Shown here piece after piece: positions 42,385-50,077 of a stretch of DNA of 64,000 nt. Below the pieces are notes generated by a model. It saw only the letters and a program-made list of their open reading frames with translations, did not search any database and was not told the origin of the DNA. The stretch's first letter is position 1. The number at the start of each line of letters is the position of its first letter. Made by a program: the position numbers and the translations under genes. Origin of the DNA: Microbacterium sufflavum (GTDB lineage: Bacteria; Actinomycetota; Actinomycetes; Actinomycetales; Microbacteriaceae); contig NZ_JAHWXK010000001.1 of the NCBI RefSeq assembly GCF_023091155.1, positions 1,674,001 to 1,738,000 on the forward strand, written 5' to 3'.

Positions 42385-43377
42385 GTGACGACCATGCGTG
42401 ACGTCGCCGCGCGCGCGGGCGTGAGCACCAAGACGGTCTCGCGCGTGTTCAACGACGACCCGCACGTGCTGCCGCACACCAGGGCCCTGGTCGAGCAGGC
42501 CATGCGCGAGCTCAACTACGTCCCCAACGTGCTGGCCACCACCTTCCGCGCCGGGCGGACCTCGGTCATCGGGGTCGCGGTGCCCGACATCGTCGACCCG
42601 TTCTTCGCCTCGATCGCCCGCGCCATCGAAGACGTCGCGCGCGGGCGCGGACTGTCCACGCTCGTCACGAGTCTGGGGTCCGACCCGGAGGGGGAGCGTC
42701 CGGCGATCGAGTCGATGCTCGGCCGGCAGCTGTCGGGACTGGTGATCGCCCCGGTCGGGGTCGACCACTCCTGGTTGGAACGGTGGCGCGAGCACACGCC
42801 GATCGTGTTCGTCGACCGGGCGCCCGTCGGCCTCGACGCCGACACGTTCGTCGAGGCCGACGAGCGCGGGGCCGTGGCGGCGGTGCAGCACCTGATCGGC
42901 CACGGGCACCGGCGGATCGCCTACGTCGGCGACGCCGTGCACCTGTCCACCGAGGCGAACCGGCTGGAGGGCTGGCGACGCGGGCTCGCGGAGGCGGGGA
43001 TCGCGGCCGACGCGGAGCTGGTGCGATCCGGCGTCTCGGATCGGGAGGCGGCACGGCAGGCGGTGGCGCAGCTGCGGGCCCTCGACGACCCGCCCACCGC
43101 CCTCTTCTCGGCCAACGCGCGGTGCTCGATGGCGCTCGCCGCGGCGCTGCGCGACGAGCCCCTCGCGATCGTCGGCTTCGGCGACTTCCCGATGGCCGAC
43201 GTTCTGACGCCGGCGCTCACCGTGATCGACCAGGACCCGTATCGCCTGGGCACGCTCGCCGCGGAGCGCATCTTCGACCGGCTCGGCGGTGTGGAGCCCG
43301 CAGGGCCGGCGGTCGCGGTGATCGACGTCGACCTGGTCGAGCGCGAGTCGTGCCGCACCGGGGCCGCCCCGGTCTGA
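42385..43377 (+). CDS. LacI family transcriptional regulator of system B
   Basis: 330 residues from a GTG at 42385 with a near-perfect AAGGAGGT four bases upstream. HTH TMRDVAARAGVSTKTVSRVF, hinge LNYVPNVLATTFRAGRTSV, and effector domain with GVAVPDIVDPFFASIARAIE and PIVFVDRAPVGLDADTFVEA. It lies 60 bases after the aldolase gene. The CACCGGTG operators at 41353 and 45630 lie at the two divergent promoters around it. Confidence 0.9.
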   Translation: MTTMRDVAARAGVSTKTVSRVFNDDPHVLPHTRALVEQAMRELNYVPNVLATTFRAGRTSVIGVAVPDIVDPFFASIARAIEDVARGRGLSTLVTSLGSDPEGERPAIESMLGRQLSGLVIAPVGVDHSWLERWREHTPIVFVDRAPVGLDADTFVEADERGAVAAVQHLIGHGHRRIAYVGDAVHLSTEANRLEGWRRGLAEAGIAADAELVRSGVSDREAARQAVAQLRALDDPPTALFSANARCSMALAAALRDEPLAIVGFGDFPMADVLTPALTVIDQDPYRLGTLAAERIFDRLGGVEPAGPAVAVIDVDLVERESCRTGAAPV

Positions 43378-43393
43378 GCCGCTCGACCCGCGG

Positions 43394-45544
43394 TCAGCCC
43401 AGGGCGGCGATGCTCGCGCGGGCCCCGAGGGTGCGGAGCGAGGTGCGCGCGGCGACGAACTCCGCCCGCAGCCGTGCGTCGCGCCCCAGATCGCCGAAGA
43501 CCTCCGTGCAGTCCAGGAACGCGCCGGGTTCCGCGGCCTCGGCGGCCACCGCCGCGCGCAGCAGGGCGAGCCGGCGGTCGGACACCGGGGCCGGCGTCCC
43601 GTCTTCCGCGACACCCTCGAGGAAGACGCTCCAGGCCGCGAGCACGAGCACGGCGTGCGCGATCGAGCCGCCCGTGGCGAGCCGCTCCCGCACGACCGGG
43701 AGCAGGAAGGTGGGGATGCGGTCGGAGCCGTCAACGACCTGCCGGGCGAGGGTGTCGCGCACGGCCGTGCTGCCGAACCGGGCGAGCAGCTGCTCCCCGT
43801 ACGCGTCGAGGTCGATGCCCGGTACGGGCCGCAGGGTGGGCACGGCCTCCTGCTGCATGTACCCGCGCAGGAAGGTGCGGAAGAGCGGGTCCGCGCACAC
43901 CTCGTGCACCATGGTCGCCCCGGCGAGGATGCCGAGGTAGCTCATCGCCTGGTGCGAGGCGTTCAGCAGCCGGAGCTTCATGAGCTCGTACGGCTCGACG
44001 TCGTCGACGAGCTGCACGCCGACCGTGTCGAACGCCGGGCGGCCGAGCGGGAAACGGTCCTCGAGCACCCACTGCACGAAGTCCTCGGAGCGTACCGGCC
44101 ACCGGTCGTCCACGCCGAAGCGCTCCCGGACGAGCGCGCGGGTCTCGTCGGTGGTCACCGGAGTGATGCGGTCGACCATCGAAGGGGGGAACGCCACGTT
44201 CGTGCGGATCCAGGCCCCGAGTTCCGGGTCGAGCCGGTCGGCGAAGCCGCTGAGAGCCGTGCGGGCGACGCCGCCGTTGCCGGGGATGTTGTCGCACGAC
44301 AGGACGGTGAACGGCGCGACCCCGGCCGCACGGCGGCGGGCGAGGGCGGCGGCGAGGTGTCCGAGAGCACTCCGGGGCGGGGTGCCGCGCCCGTGCGCGG
44401 CGTCGTCGAGGTCGGCGAGGGTCGCGGCGTCCTGCGGCACGAAGGCGCCGGTGCGCTCGTCGATCCCGTAGCCGCCCTCGGTGATCGTGAGCGAGACGAT
44501 GCGCGTGGCGGGGTCGCTCAGGCGCGCCTGGACGGCCTCGGGGTCGTCGGGCGCGAAGAGATACTCCGTGAGTGCACCGATCACGCGGGCCGACTCCGTG
44601 CCGTCGGGCGTCACGGTCACGAGCGTGTACAGCCCGTCCTGCGCGGCGAGGGCGTCGCGCATGGCGGCGTCGTGGGGCAGCAGGCCGACGCCGGAGATGC
44701 CCCAGTCCGCGTCGCCCGCGGCCAGTAGCCGGTCGACGAACATGGCCTCGTGCGCGCGGTGGAAGTTGCCGACGCCGAGGTGCACGATGCCGGGTCGCAC
44801 GCGGGCCCGGTCGTAGGCGGGGCGGGCGACGGCGGCGGGCAGCCGCTGCAGCGTCCCGGCCGCGAGGGCGATCGGGGCGGCCGGGGCGGCGGGTGACGAG
44901 AGCCGCACGACGAGGTCGGCGCGCGCGCGGCTCCCCTCGACCACGGCGGCGTTCGCCTCGTCCACGTCGCGCACCCACGCGGTCGCCTCGTCGAGGGGAT
45001 GGCCGTGGCTGCGACGTCGTGCCACCAGCCGCCGCCGGCGCGTGTCCGGCTCGATGTCGAGGAACCAGCTCTCGTCGAGCAGCTCGCGCACGCGCTCCCA
45101 TCCGTGTCCGGTGTGCAGGAGGTAGTTGCCCTCGGTGATGATCAGCGGCACGTCGGCGGGGACCGGGATCGCGGAGGCGATCGGCTCCTCCAGCCCGCGG
45201 TCGAACGCGGGGGCGTACACGACGCCGTCGGCCGGGGCCCGGAGCCGCCGCAGCAGGGCGAGGTAGCCGTCGACGTCGAAGGTGTCGGGGGCGCCCTTGC
45301 GGTCGCGGCGATGGAGGCGCACGAGCTCGGCGTTCGCGAGGTGGAAGCCGTCCATGCCCACGACCACCGCCTGCGGCCCGAGCGCGTCGAGGAGGGCGGC
45401 GCTCACCGTCGACTTCCCGGCGCCGGGGGTGCCGGCGATCCCGAGGATGCGGCGGCGGCCGTCGGCGATGAGACGCCGCGCCCGTTCCACGAGGTCGGAG
45501 AGCGCGACGTCGGAGTCGGGCGCGGGCGGCGGGGTCTGGATCAC
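43394..45544 (-). CDS. Fused P-loop fructokinase-like domain and mannitol/polyol dehydrogenase
   Basis: 716 residues from a GTG at 45544. Longer starts up to 45616 are excluded because the predicted promoter and operator occupy 45615-45644. Residues 30-230 are a nucleoside/nucleotide kinase-like P-loop domain (Walker A GTPGAGKST at 38-46; VVVGMDGFHLANAEL; ITEGNYLL) of the type seen in FrcK sugar kinases. From about 250 follows a long-chain mannitol dehydrogenase: IVHLGVGNFHRAHEA, TITEGGYGID, VLSCDNIPGNG and the catalytic lysine motif KLRLLNASH at about residue 523. The chain could oxidise a polyol to a ketose and phosphorylate it. Confidence 0.85.
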   Translation of the reverse strand: MIQTPPPAPDSDVALSDLVERARRLIADGRRRILGIAGTPGAGKSTVSAALLDALGPQAVVVGMDGFHLANAELVRLHRRDRKGAPDTFDVDGYLALLRRLRAPADGVVYAPAFDRGLEEPIASAIPVPADVPLIITEGNYLLHTGHGWERVRELLDESWFLDIEPDTRRRRLVARRRSHGHPLDEATAWVRDVDEANAAVVEGSRARADLVVRLSSPAAPAAPIALAAGTLQRLPAAVARPAYDRARVRPGIVHLGVGNFHRAHEAMFVDRLLAAGDADWGISGVGLLPHDAAMRDALAAQDGLYTLVTVTPDGTESARVIGALTEYLFAPDDPEAVQARLSDPATRIVSLTITEGGYGIDERTGAFVPQDAATLADLDDAAHGRGTPPRSALGHLAAALARRRAAGVAPFTVLSCDNIPGNGGVARTALSGFADRLDPELGAWIRTNVAFPPSMVDRITPVTTDETRALVRERFGVDDRWPVRSEDFVQWVLEDRFPLGRPAFDTVGVQLVDDVEPYELMKLRLLNASHQAMSYLGILAGATMVHEVCADPLFRTFLRGYMQQEAVPTLRPVPGIDLDAYGEQLLARFGSTAVRDTLARQVVDGSDRIPTFLLPVVRERLATGGSIAHAVLVLAAWSVFLEGVAEDGTPAPVSDRRLALLRAAVAAEAAEPGAFLDCTEVFGDLGRDARLRAEFVAARTSLRTLGARASIAALG

Positions 45545-45614
45545 GGCTTCGTGGTCTTCCTGTGGTCGACGCGGGGCATCGGAGGGCGAGGGACGATGTG
45601 GGCGACTGCGGAGC

Positions 45615-45644
45615 ACGCTACGCTGGCCATGTCACCGGTGTCAA
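45615..45644 (-). promoter_or_regulatory. Promoter of the kinase-dehydrogenase fusion gene
   Basis: On the minus strand TTGACA (45639-45644), an 18-base spacer and TAGCGT (45615-45620). Its -35 region overlaps the operator. Its position decides against upstream start codons for the fusion gene. Confidence 0.55.
45630..45643. promoter_or_regulatory. LacI operator variant TGTCACCGGTGTCA
   Basis: Shares the CACCGGTG core and the right arm of the palindrome at 41353. It sits in the 146-base gap between the fusion gene (minus) and the SDR gene (plus), overlapping the minus-strand -35 box. Confidence 0.65.
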
Positions 45645-45690
45645 GTGACCCGGGGCACAGGACAACACCCCTCGATGGAGAGAGACGCGC

Positions 45691-46419
45691 ATGACCGAAT
45701 TCCAGGGCCGCACCATCCTCGTCACCGGCGCCGGCGGCGGCATCGGCGGCGCGACCGTCCGCCACCTCGTCGCGGCCGGGGCCGACGTGCTCGCCGCGGG
45801 CCGCACCGCGGAGAGCGTCGCCGACATCGCACGCGAGACCGGCGCCACGCCGCTCGCCTTCGACCTCGAGGACGAGGGCGAGATCCGCGCGGCGATCGAG
45901 GGCCGCGACCTCTACGGCGTCGTCAACTGCGGCGGCTGGGGCGGCGAGATCGCCACCCCCATGGACACCGACATCTCGGTGTTCGACCGGGTCATGAGCA
46001 TCAACGCGCGCGGGGCCCTGCTGGTGACCAAGTACGCCTCGCGCGAGATGATCCGCGGGGGCAAGGGCGGCGCGATCGTGAACGTGTCGAGCCAGGCGAG
46101 CCTCGTCGCCCTCGCCGGGCACATCTCCTACGGCTCGTCCAAGGCGGCGCTCGACAACATCACGCGCGTCTCGGCGCTCGAGCTGGGCGGCCACGGCATC
46201 CGGGTCAACAGCGTCAACCCGACCGTGGTGATGACGCCGATGTCGGCCTGGTACTGGGGACGCCCCGAGATCGAGGGTCCCTTCCTCGACGCGATGCCTC
46301 TGCACCGGTGGGCCACCGAAGACGACATCGCCGCCCCCATCGTCTTCCTGCTGGGCGACGGCGCCGCGATGATCTCGGGCGTCTCGCTCCCCATCGACGG
46401 CGGCTACACCAGTCGCTGA
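45691..46419 (+). CDS. Short-chain dehydrogenase/reductase (L-xylulose reductase-like)
   Basis: 242 residues with GGAGAGA ahead of the ATG. Cofactor loop ILVTGAGGGIGGATVRHL; LAAGRTAESV with Arg after beta-2 points to NADP(H); GVVNCGGWGGE replaces NNAG. Catalytic residues are in NVSSQAS and YGSSKAALD, and the C-terminus ends LPIDGGYTSR. The short length and DCXR-like pattern suggest a dicarbonyl/L-xylulose reductase that interconverts a ketose and a polyol. Divergent from the polyol dehydrogenase fusion and presumably under the same LacI. Confidence 0.85.
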   Translation: MTEFQGRTILVTGAGGGIGGATVRHLVAAGADVLAAGRTAESVADIARETGATPLAFDLEDEGEIRAAIEGRDLYGVVNCGGWGGEIATPMDTDISVFDRVMSINARGALLVTKYASREMIRGGKGGAIVNVSSQASLVALAGHISYGSSKAALDNITRVSALELGGHGIRVNSVNPTVVMTPMSAWYWGRPEIEGPFLDAMPLHRWATEDDIAAPIVFLLGDGAAMISGVSLPIDGGYTSR

Positions 46420-46441
46420 GGCGGCCACGGCGCCCGGCACC

Positions 46442-47293
46442 TCAGGGAAGCTGTCGCAGGCGCTCGGCGAAGCGCTCGACGGTGGCCGCGAACGCCGGAG
46501 CGTCCGGGCGGTTGAGGTGCCCGTGGGTGGTGCCCGGCTCGGTCGACACGTCGACGTCGACGCCGGCGGCCGAGAGGGCGCGCGCGAAGGCCTCTCCCGA
46601 CATGCGCAGCTCGTCCGTCTCGTCGTTGACCATGATCGTCGGGGGGAAGCCCGCGAGCTGCGCGGGCGCGGCGGTCCCCGGGATCGCGTAGACGTCGGCG
46701 CGGTCCAGCGGTCCGCCCAGATAGTTCTCGTACATGCCGCGCACGAACGCGGCGGTGAAGACGTCGGCGTCCGGCTGCGCGTCCAGCAGGGCGCGCAGCT
46801 CGCGGGTGGGGGCGTCCTGAACGGCCTGGAGCGTCGGGTAGGCCAGGACCGCGAGGCCCGGGACCGGTCCGCCGTCGTGGGTCAGTCGCAGGGCGGCGCC
46901 GGCGGCGAGGTTGCCGCCCGCACTCGCGCCGCCGATCGCCCATCCCCGCGCGGCGATCGGGGAGGACACGGCCCAGCGGAACGCGGCGACCATCTCGTCG
47001 TGCGGCACCGGGTAGTGGATGCCGCCGCGCTCCGGCGAGCCCAGGCGGCTCGTCCAGTCCGGGGTCATCGGCGCCAGGCGGTAGTCCACGCTCACGACGA
47101 CGATGCCGTGCGCCGCGAAGGCCCGCGCCACCGCATCCGCCTCCGGCATGTCGAGGTCGCCGCCCGCGAAGCCTCCGCCGTGCGCCCAGACGAGACCCGC
47201 GCCGGTCGGCGACGCCGGGGTGTAGAGGCGTACGCGCAGCGCTCCGTGCGGTCCGTCCAGCACCCGGTCGGCGATGTGGAGGTCCGCGCTCAC
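46442..47293 (-). CDS. Alpha/beta hydrolase (hormone-sensitive lipase family)
   Basis: 283 residues. The oxyanion-hole motif HGGGFAGGD (about residue 35) and the nucleophile motif GGASAGGNLAAG (about 122) are followed by the acid in VNDETDELR and a histidine in GTTHGHLN near the C-terminus. That is a complete HSL-type triad. It would hydrolyse a small ester, possibly an acylated sugar given the surroundings. The start overlaps the end of a 36-residue membrane peptide gene. Confidence 0.87.
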   Translation of the reverse strand: MSADLHIADRVLDGPHGALRVRLYTPASPTGAGLVWAHGGGFAGGDLDMPEADAVARAFAAHGIVVVSVDYRLAPMTPDWTSRLGSPERGGIHYPVPHDEMVAAFRWAVSSPIAARGWAIGGASAGGNLAAGAALRLTHDGGPVPGLAVLAYPTLQAVQDAPTRELRALLDAQPDADVFTAAFVRGMYENYLGGPLDRADVYAIPGTAAPAQLAGFPPTIMVNDETDELRMSGEAFARALSAAGVDVDVSTEPGTTHGHLNRPDAPAFAATVERFAERLRQLP

Positions 47294-47400
47294 GGCAGCA
47301 CCGTGTACAGCAGCCAGACCGCGAGCGGGGTGCCGATCACGAAGAACAGCAGACCGATGATCGCGCCGCGGCGGGAGGGCTTCTCGTCGGGGGAGGACAT
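47290..47400 (-). CDS. 36-residue single-pass membrane peptide
   Basis: Reads MSSPDEKPSRRGAIIGLLFF and ends with a helix (VIGTPLAVWLLYTVLP). It has a polar, basic N-terminus and one transmembrane span, and its stop overlaps the hydrolase start by four bases, which argues for real translation. No family recognised. Confidence 0.5.
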   Translation of the reverse strand: MSSPDEKPSRRGAIIGLLFFVIGTPLAVWLLYTVLP

Positions 47401-47441
47401 GCGTCGAGCATGGCAGACGAGCGACGGTTCGCGCCGGTGGG

Positions 47442-48608
47442 TCAGGCTCCCCAGCCGGCCTGCACGCCGCCCACGCGCTCCTCCGCGATGCGCTGCTGGT
47501 ACCCGGACGCCGCGTAGGCGGCCATCGGGTCGGCCGGCAGGCCGCGCGACTCGCGCCACTCCGCGAGCGCCGGGCGCACGTCGGTCGAGAACGCGTCCAT
47601 GAACACGGCGTTCGCCGTCAGCACGTCGCCCGAGCGCTGCGCGGCAGACAGCGCCTCGCGGTCCACCAGCAGGGCACGCGCGGTCATCTCCTGCACGTTC
47701 AGCACGGAACGGATCTGCCCGGGGATCTTGTCCTCGACGTTGTGGCACTGGTCCAGCATGAAGGCGACGTCGGGGTTGTTCAGGCCGCCGCCGCGGATCA
47801 CCTCGAACAGGATGCGGAACAGCTGGAACGGGTCGGCCGCGCCGACGATGAGGTCGTCGTCGGCGTAGAAGCGGGAGTTGAAGTCGAACGAGCCGAGCTT
47901 GCCGAGCCGCAGCAGCTGCATCACGATGAACTCGATGTTCGTGCCCGGCGCGTGGTGACCGGTGTCGAGGCACACGAGGGCCTTGTCGCCGAGCGCGCTC
48001 ACCTGGGCGTACGACGTTCCCCAGTCCGGCACATCGGTGTGGTAGAACGCGGGCTCGAAGAACTTGTACTCGAGCACGAGCCGCTGGTCGTCGCCGAGGC
48101 GCGCGTAGATCTGCTGCAGCGAGTCGTGCAGGCGGTCCTGACGACCGCGCAGATCGGCCTGCCCGGGGTAGTTGGAACCCTCGGCGAGCCAGATCTTCAG
48201 GTCGCGGCTGCCCGTGGCGTCCATGACGTCGATGCACGCGAGGTGGTGGTCGATGGCCTTGCGGCGGATCGCGGCGTCCTCGTGCGTGAGCGCGCCGAAC
48301 TTGTAGTCGTCGTCCTGGAAGGTGTTGGAGTTGACGGTGCCGAGCGTCACGCCGTGGTCTTCGGCGTGACGGCGCAGGTCGTCGAAGGAGTCGACCAGGT
48401 CCCACGGGATGTGCAGCGCCACGGTCGGCGCGAGGGCGGTGTGCGCGTGCACCTGGGCGGCGTCGGCGATCTTCTCGTAGGGGTCGCGCGGGGTGCCCGG
48501 CGTGCCGAACACCTTGAACCGGGTGCCGGAGTTGCCGAAGGCCCAGCTGGGCAGCTCGATGCTCTGCTTCTCGAGCGCGGCGAGGATGTCGGGGGTGAGG
48601 ATGCTCAC
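47442..48608 (-). CDS. rhaI: L-rhamnose isomerase (Pseudomonas-type)
   Basis: 388 residues from a GTG at 48608 that overlaps the mutarotase stop (GTGA). It converts L-rhamnose to L-rhamnulose. The xylose-isomerase-like TIM barrel has metal-ligand stretches LVLEYKFFEPAFYHTDVPDW, ALVCLDTGHHAPGTNIEFIV and GSFDFNSRFYADDDLIVGA. The long frame that continues upstream is an out-of-gene artefact. It is the last gene of the rhaT-Q-P-S-M-I operon; the enzymes for the next steps lie 24 kb away. Confidence 0.92.
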   Translation of the reverse strand: MSILTPDILAALEKQSIELPSWAFGNSGTRFKVFGTPGTPRDPYEKIADAAQVHAHTALAPTVALHIPWDLVDSFDDLRRHAEDHGVTLGTVNSNTFQDDDYKFGALTHEDAAIRRKAIDHHLACIDVMDATGSRDLKIWLAEGSNYPGQADLRGRQDRLHDSLQQIYARLGDDQRLVLEYKFFEPAFYHTDVPDWGTSYAQVSALGDKALVCLDTGHHAPGTNIEFIVMQLLRLGKLGSFDFNSRFYADDDLIVGAADPFQLFRILFEVIRGGGLNNPDVAFMLDQCHNVEDKIPGQIRSVLNVQEMTARALLVDREALSAAQRSGDVLTANAVFMDAFSTDVRPALAEWRESRGLPADPMAAYAASGYQQRIAEERVGGVQAGWGA

Positions 48609-48988
48609 GATGCACGGCCTTCGGTGTCGGTGGTGGCGGAGGAGTCGGTGGCGCTCGCCGCGGCGAGCTGGTCTTCGAGGTGGAATACCTCGGTGAGGGA
48701 GGTGGCGGCCTGATCGGGGCGGCCGTCGAGGCCCACGAAGAAGCGGCTCATCTCGGCCTCCCACCGCGCGGCGACGGGCGACGCGGCGAGGTACGCCTGG
48801 GCCGCCCGGTCGTCGTCGGTCTCGTAGTAGCCGAAGAGCGTGCCGCCGGCGCCGAGGAAGAGGCTGTAGTCGCGTCGTCCGGCGGCGGCGATCTCCGCCA
48901 GCATCTCCGGCCGCACGGGGGAGTGCCTGGCCACGTACTCGTCGAGCAGCTCGGGGCGCACCTGGAGCTGGAAGGCCACGCGGGTCAT
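48605..48988 (-). CDS. rhaM: L-rhamnose mutarotase
   Basis: 127 residues of the YiiL/RhaU family, which interconverts the alpha and beta anomers of L-rhamnose. The core RVAFQLQVRPELLDEYVARH with conserved His, DYSLFLGAGGTLFGYYETDD and WEAEMSRFF match the family. A 20-residue Ala/Thr/Ser tail is added at the C-terminus. The 54-base gap to rhaS contains a strong hairpin. Confidence 0.92.
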   Translation of the reverse strand: MTRVAFQLQVRPELLDEYVARHSPVRPEMLAEIAAAGRRDYSLFLGAGGTLFGYYETDDDRAAQAYLAASPVAARWEAEMSRFFVGLDGRPDQAATSLTEVFHLEDQLAAASATDSSATTDTEGRAS

Positions 48989-49003
48989 GAGGGTCCTTTC
49001 GGT

Positions 49004-49035
49004 GTCCGGCCGGTGCCACGCGGCACCGGCCGGAC
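49004..49035. terminator. Hairpin between rhaS and rhaM
   Basis: GTCCGGCCGGTGCC (49004-49017) pairs perfectly with GGCACCGGCCGGAC (49022-49035) around ACGC. It lies eight bases after the binding-protein stop, the same layout as at 35289, and probably limits downstream expression or protects the upstream message. Confidence 0.65.
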
Positions 49036-49042
49036 GGGCGAC

Positions 49043-50077
49043 TCAGAAGTCGAAGTCGCCGATGTTGTCGGCGTCGAACACGAACGGGTCGCCCAGCAGC
49101 ACGACGCCGTCGGCGCCGACCGTGTACTCGCCGAGGTCGCCCGCGTCGAACGTGTCGCCTTCCTTGCCGGTGATGTCGCCGGCGATGAGGGCGTGGGCGG
49201 CGAACGCGGCGAGGTAGCCGAGGTCTTCCGGGTTCCACAGCGCGAACGACGTGACGGTGCCGTCCTCGACGTACTCGCGCATCTGGTTCGGGGTGCCGAG
49301 CCCGGTGAGGGCCACGGTGCCCTTGTAGTCGGACGTGGAGAGGTAGCGCGCGGCGGCCGCGATGCCGACCGTGGTGGGCGACACGATGCCCTTCAGGTCG
49401 GGGTGGCTCTGCAGCAGTGCCGCCGTCTTGTCGAAGGACGTCTGGTCGTCGTCGTCGCCGTACACGGTCTCGACGATCGTGATGTCGGGGTAGTCGCTCG
49501 CGACGTACTCCTTCATCAGGTCGATCCACGCGTTCTGGTTGGTCGCGTTGGCCGAGGCGGAGAGGATCGCGATCTCGCCCGCGCCGCCGATCTGCTCGGC
49601 GATCTGGTCGATCTGCACCTTCGCGATGCCCTCGGAGTCGGCCTGGTTGATGAACAGGTCGCGGCACTCGGTGTTGGTGTCGGAGTCGAACGTGACGACC
49701 TTGACACCCGCGTCGCGGGCCTCGTTCAGGGCGTCGCAGATGGCCTTGGGGTCGTTCGCCGAGACGACGAGCGCGCCGACGCCCTGCTGCGTGGCGGTGT
49801 TGATGTAGCTGACCTGGGCGTCGGGCGTGGCCTCGGCCGGTCCCACCTCGGAGAACGTGCCGCCGAACTCCTCGACGGCCTTCTTGCCGCCCTCGCTGGA
49901 CGTGTCGAAGTACGGGTTGCCGAGGTTCTTGGGCAGGAAGGTGATCGAGGCGTCGCCGCCGCCTTCTCCGCCGCTGCCGCTGCCGCCGTCGCCGGATCCG
50001 GCGCAGCCGGTGAGGGCGACCGCCGCGGCCACCGCGAGGGCGGCGAAGGCGGTCACGCGCTTGCGTGCAAACGTCAT
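49043..50077 (-). CDS. rhaS: L-rhamnose ABC transporter substrate-binding lipoprotein
   Basis: 344 residues from the ATG at 50077 (AAAGGAA upstream). The lipobox AVALTGC is followed by a Gly/Ser linker. The type I binding fold follows: FLPKNLGNPYFDTSSEGGKK, VVSANDPKAICDALNEARDA, VVTFDSDTNTECRDLFI, and GIVSPTTVGIAAAARYL. It matches the RhaS family of rhamnose transporters. Transcribed from the rhaT promoter; the ATG overlaps the permease stop region closely. Confidence 0.92.
   Translation of the reverse strand: MTFARKRVTAFAALAVAAAVALTGCAGSGDGGSGSGGEGGGDASITFLPKNLGNPYFDTSSEGGKKAVEEFGGTFSEVGPAEATPDAQVSYINTATQQGVGALVVSANDPKAICDALNEARDAGVKVVTFDSDTNTECRDLFINQADSEGIAKVQIDQIAEQIGGAGEIAILSASANATNQNAWIDLMKEYVASDYPDITIVETVYGDDDDQTSFDKTAALLQSHPDLKGIVSPTTVGIAAAARYLSTSDYKGTVALTGLGTPNQMREYVEDGTVTSFALWNPEDLGYLAAFAAHALIAGDITGKEGDTFDAGDLGEYTVGADGVVLLGDPFVFDADNIGDFDF

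Noticed and set aside
40117..43734. A 1,205-codon minus-strand frame running through the kinase-HAD gene and upstream
   Set aside because: Only the part from 41331 downward has protein motifs; the upstream part lies antisense to the LacD-like aldolase and LacI genes and is low-complexity.
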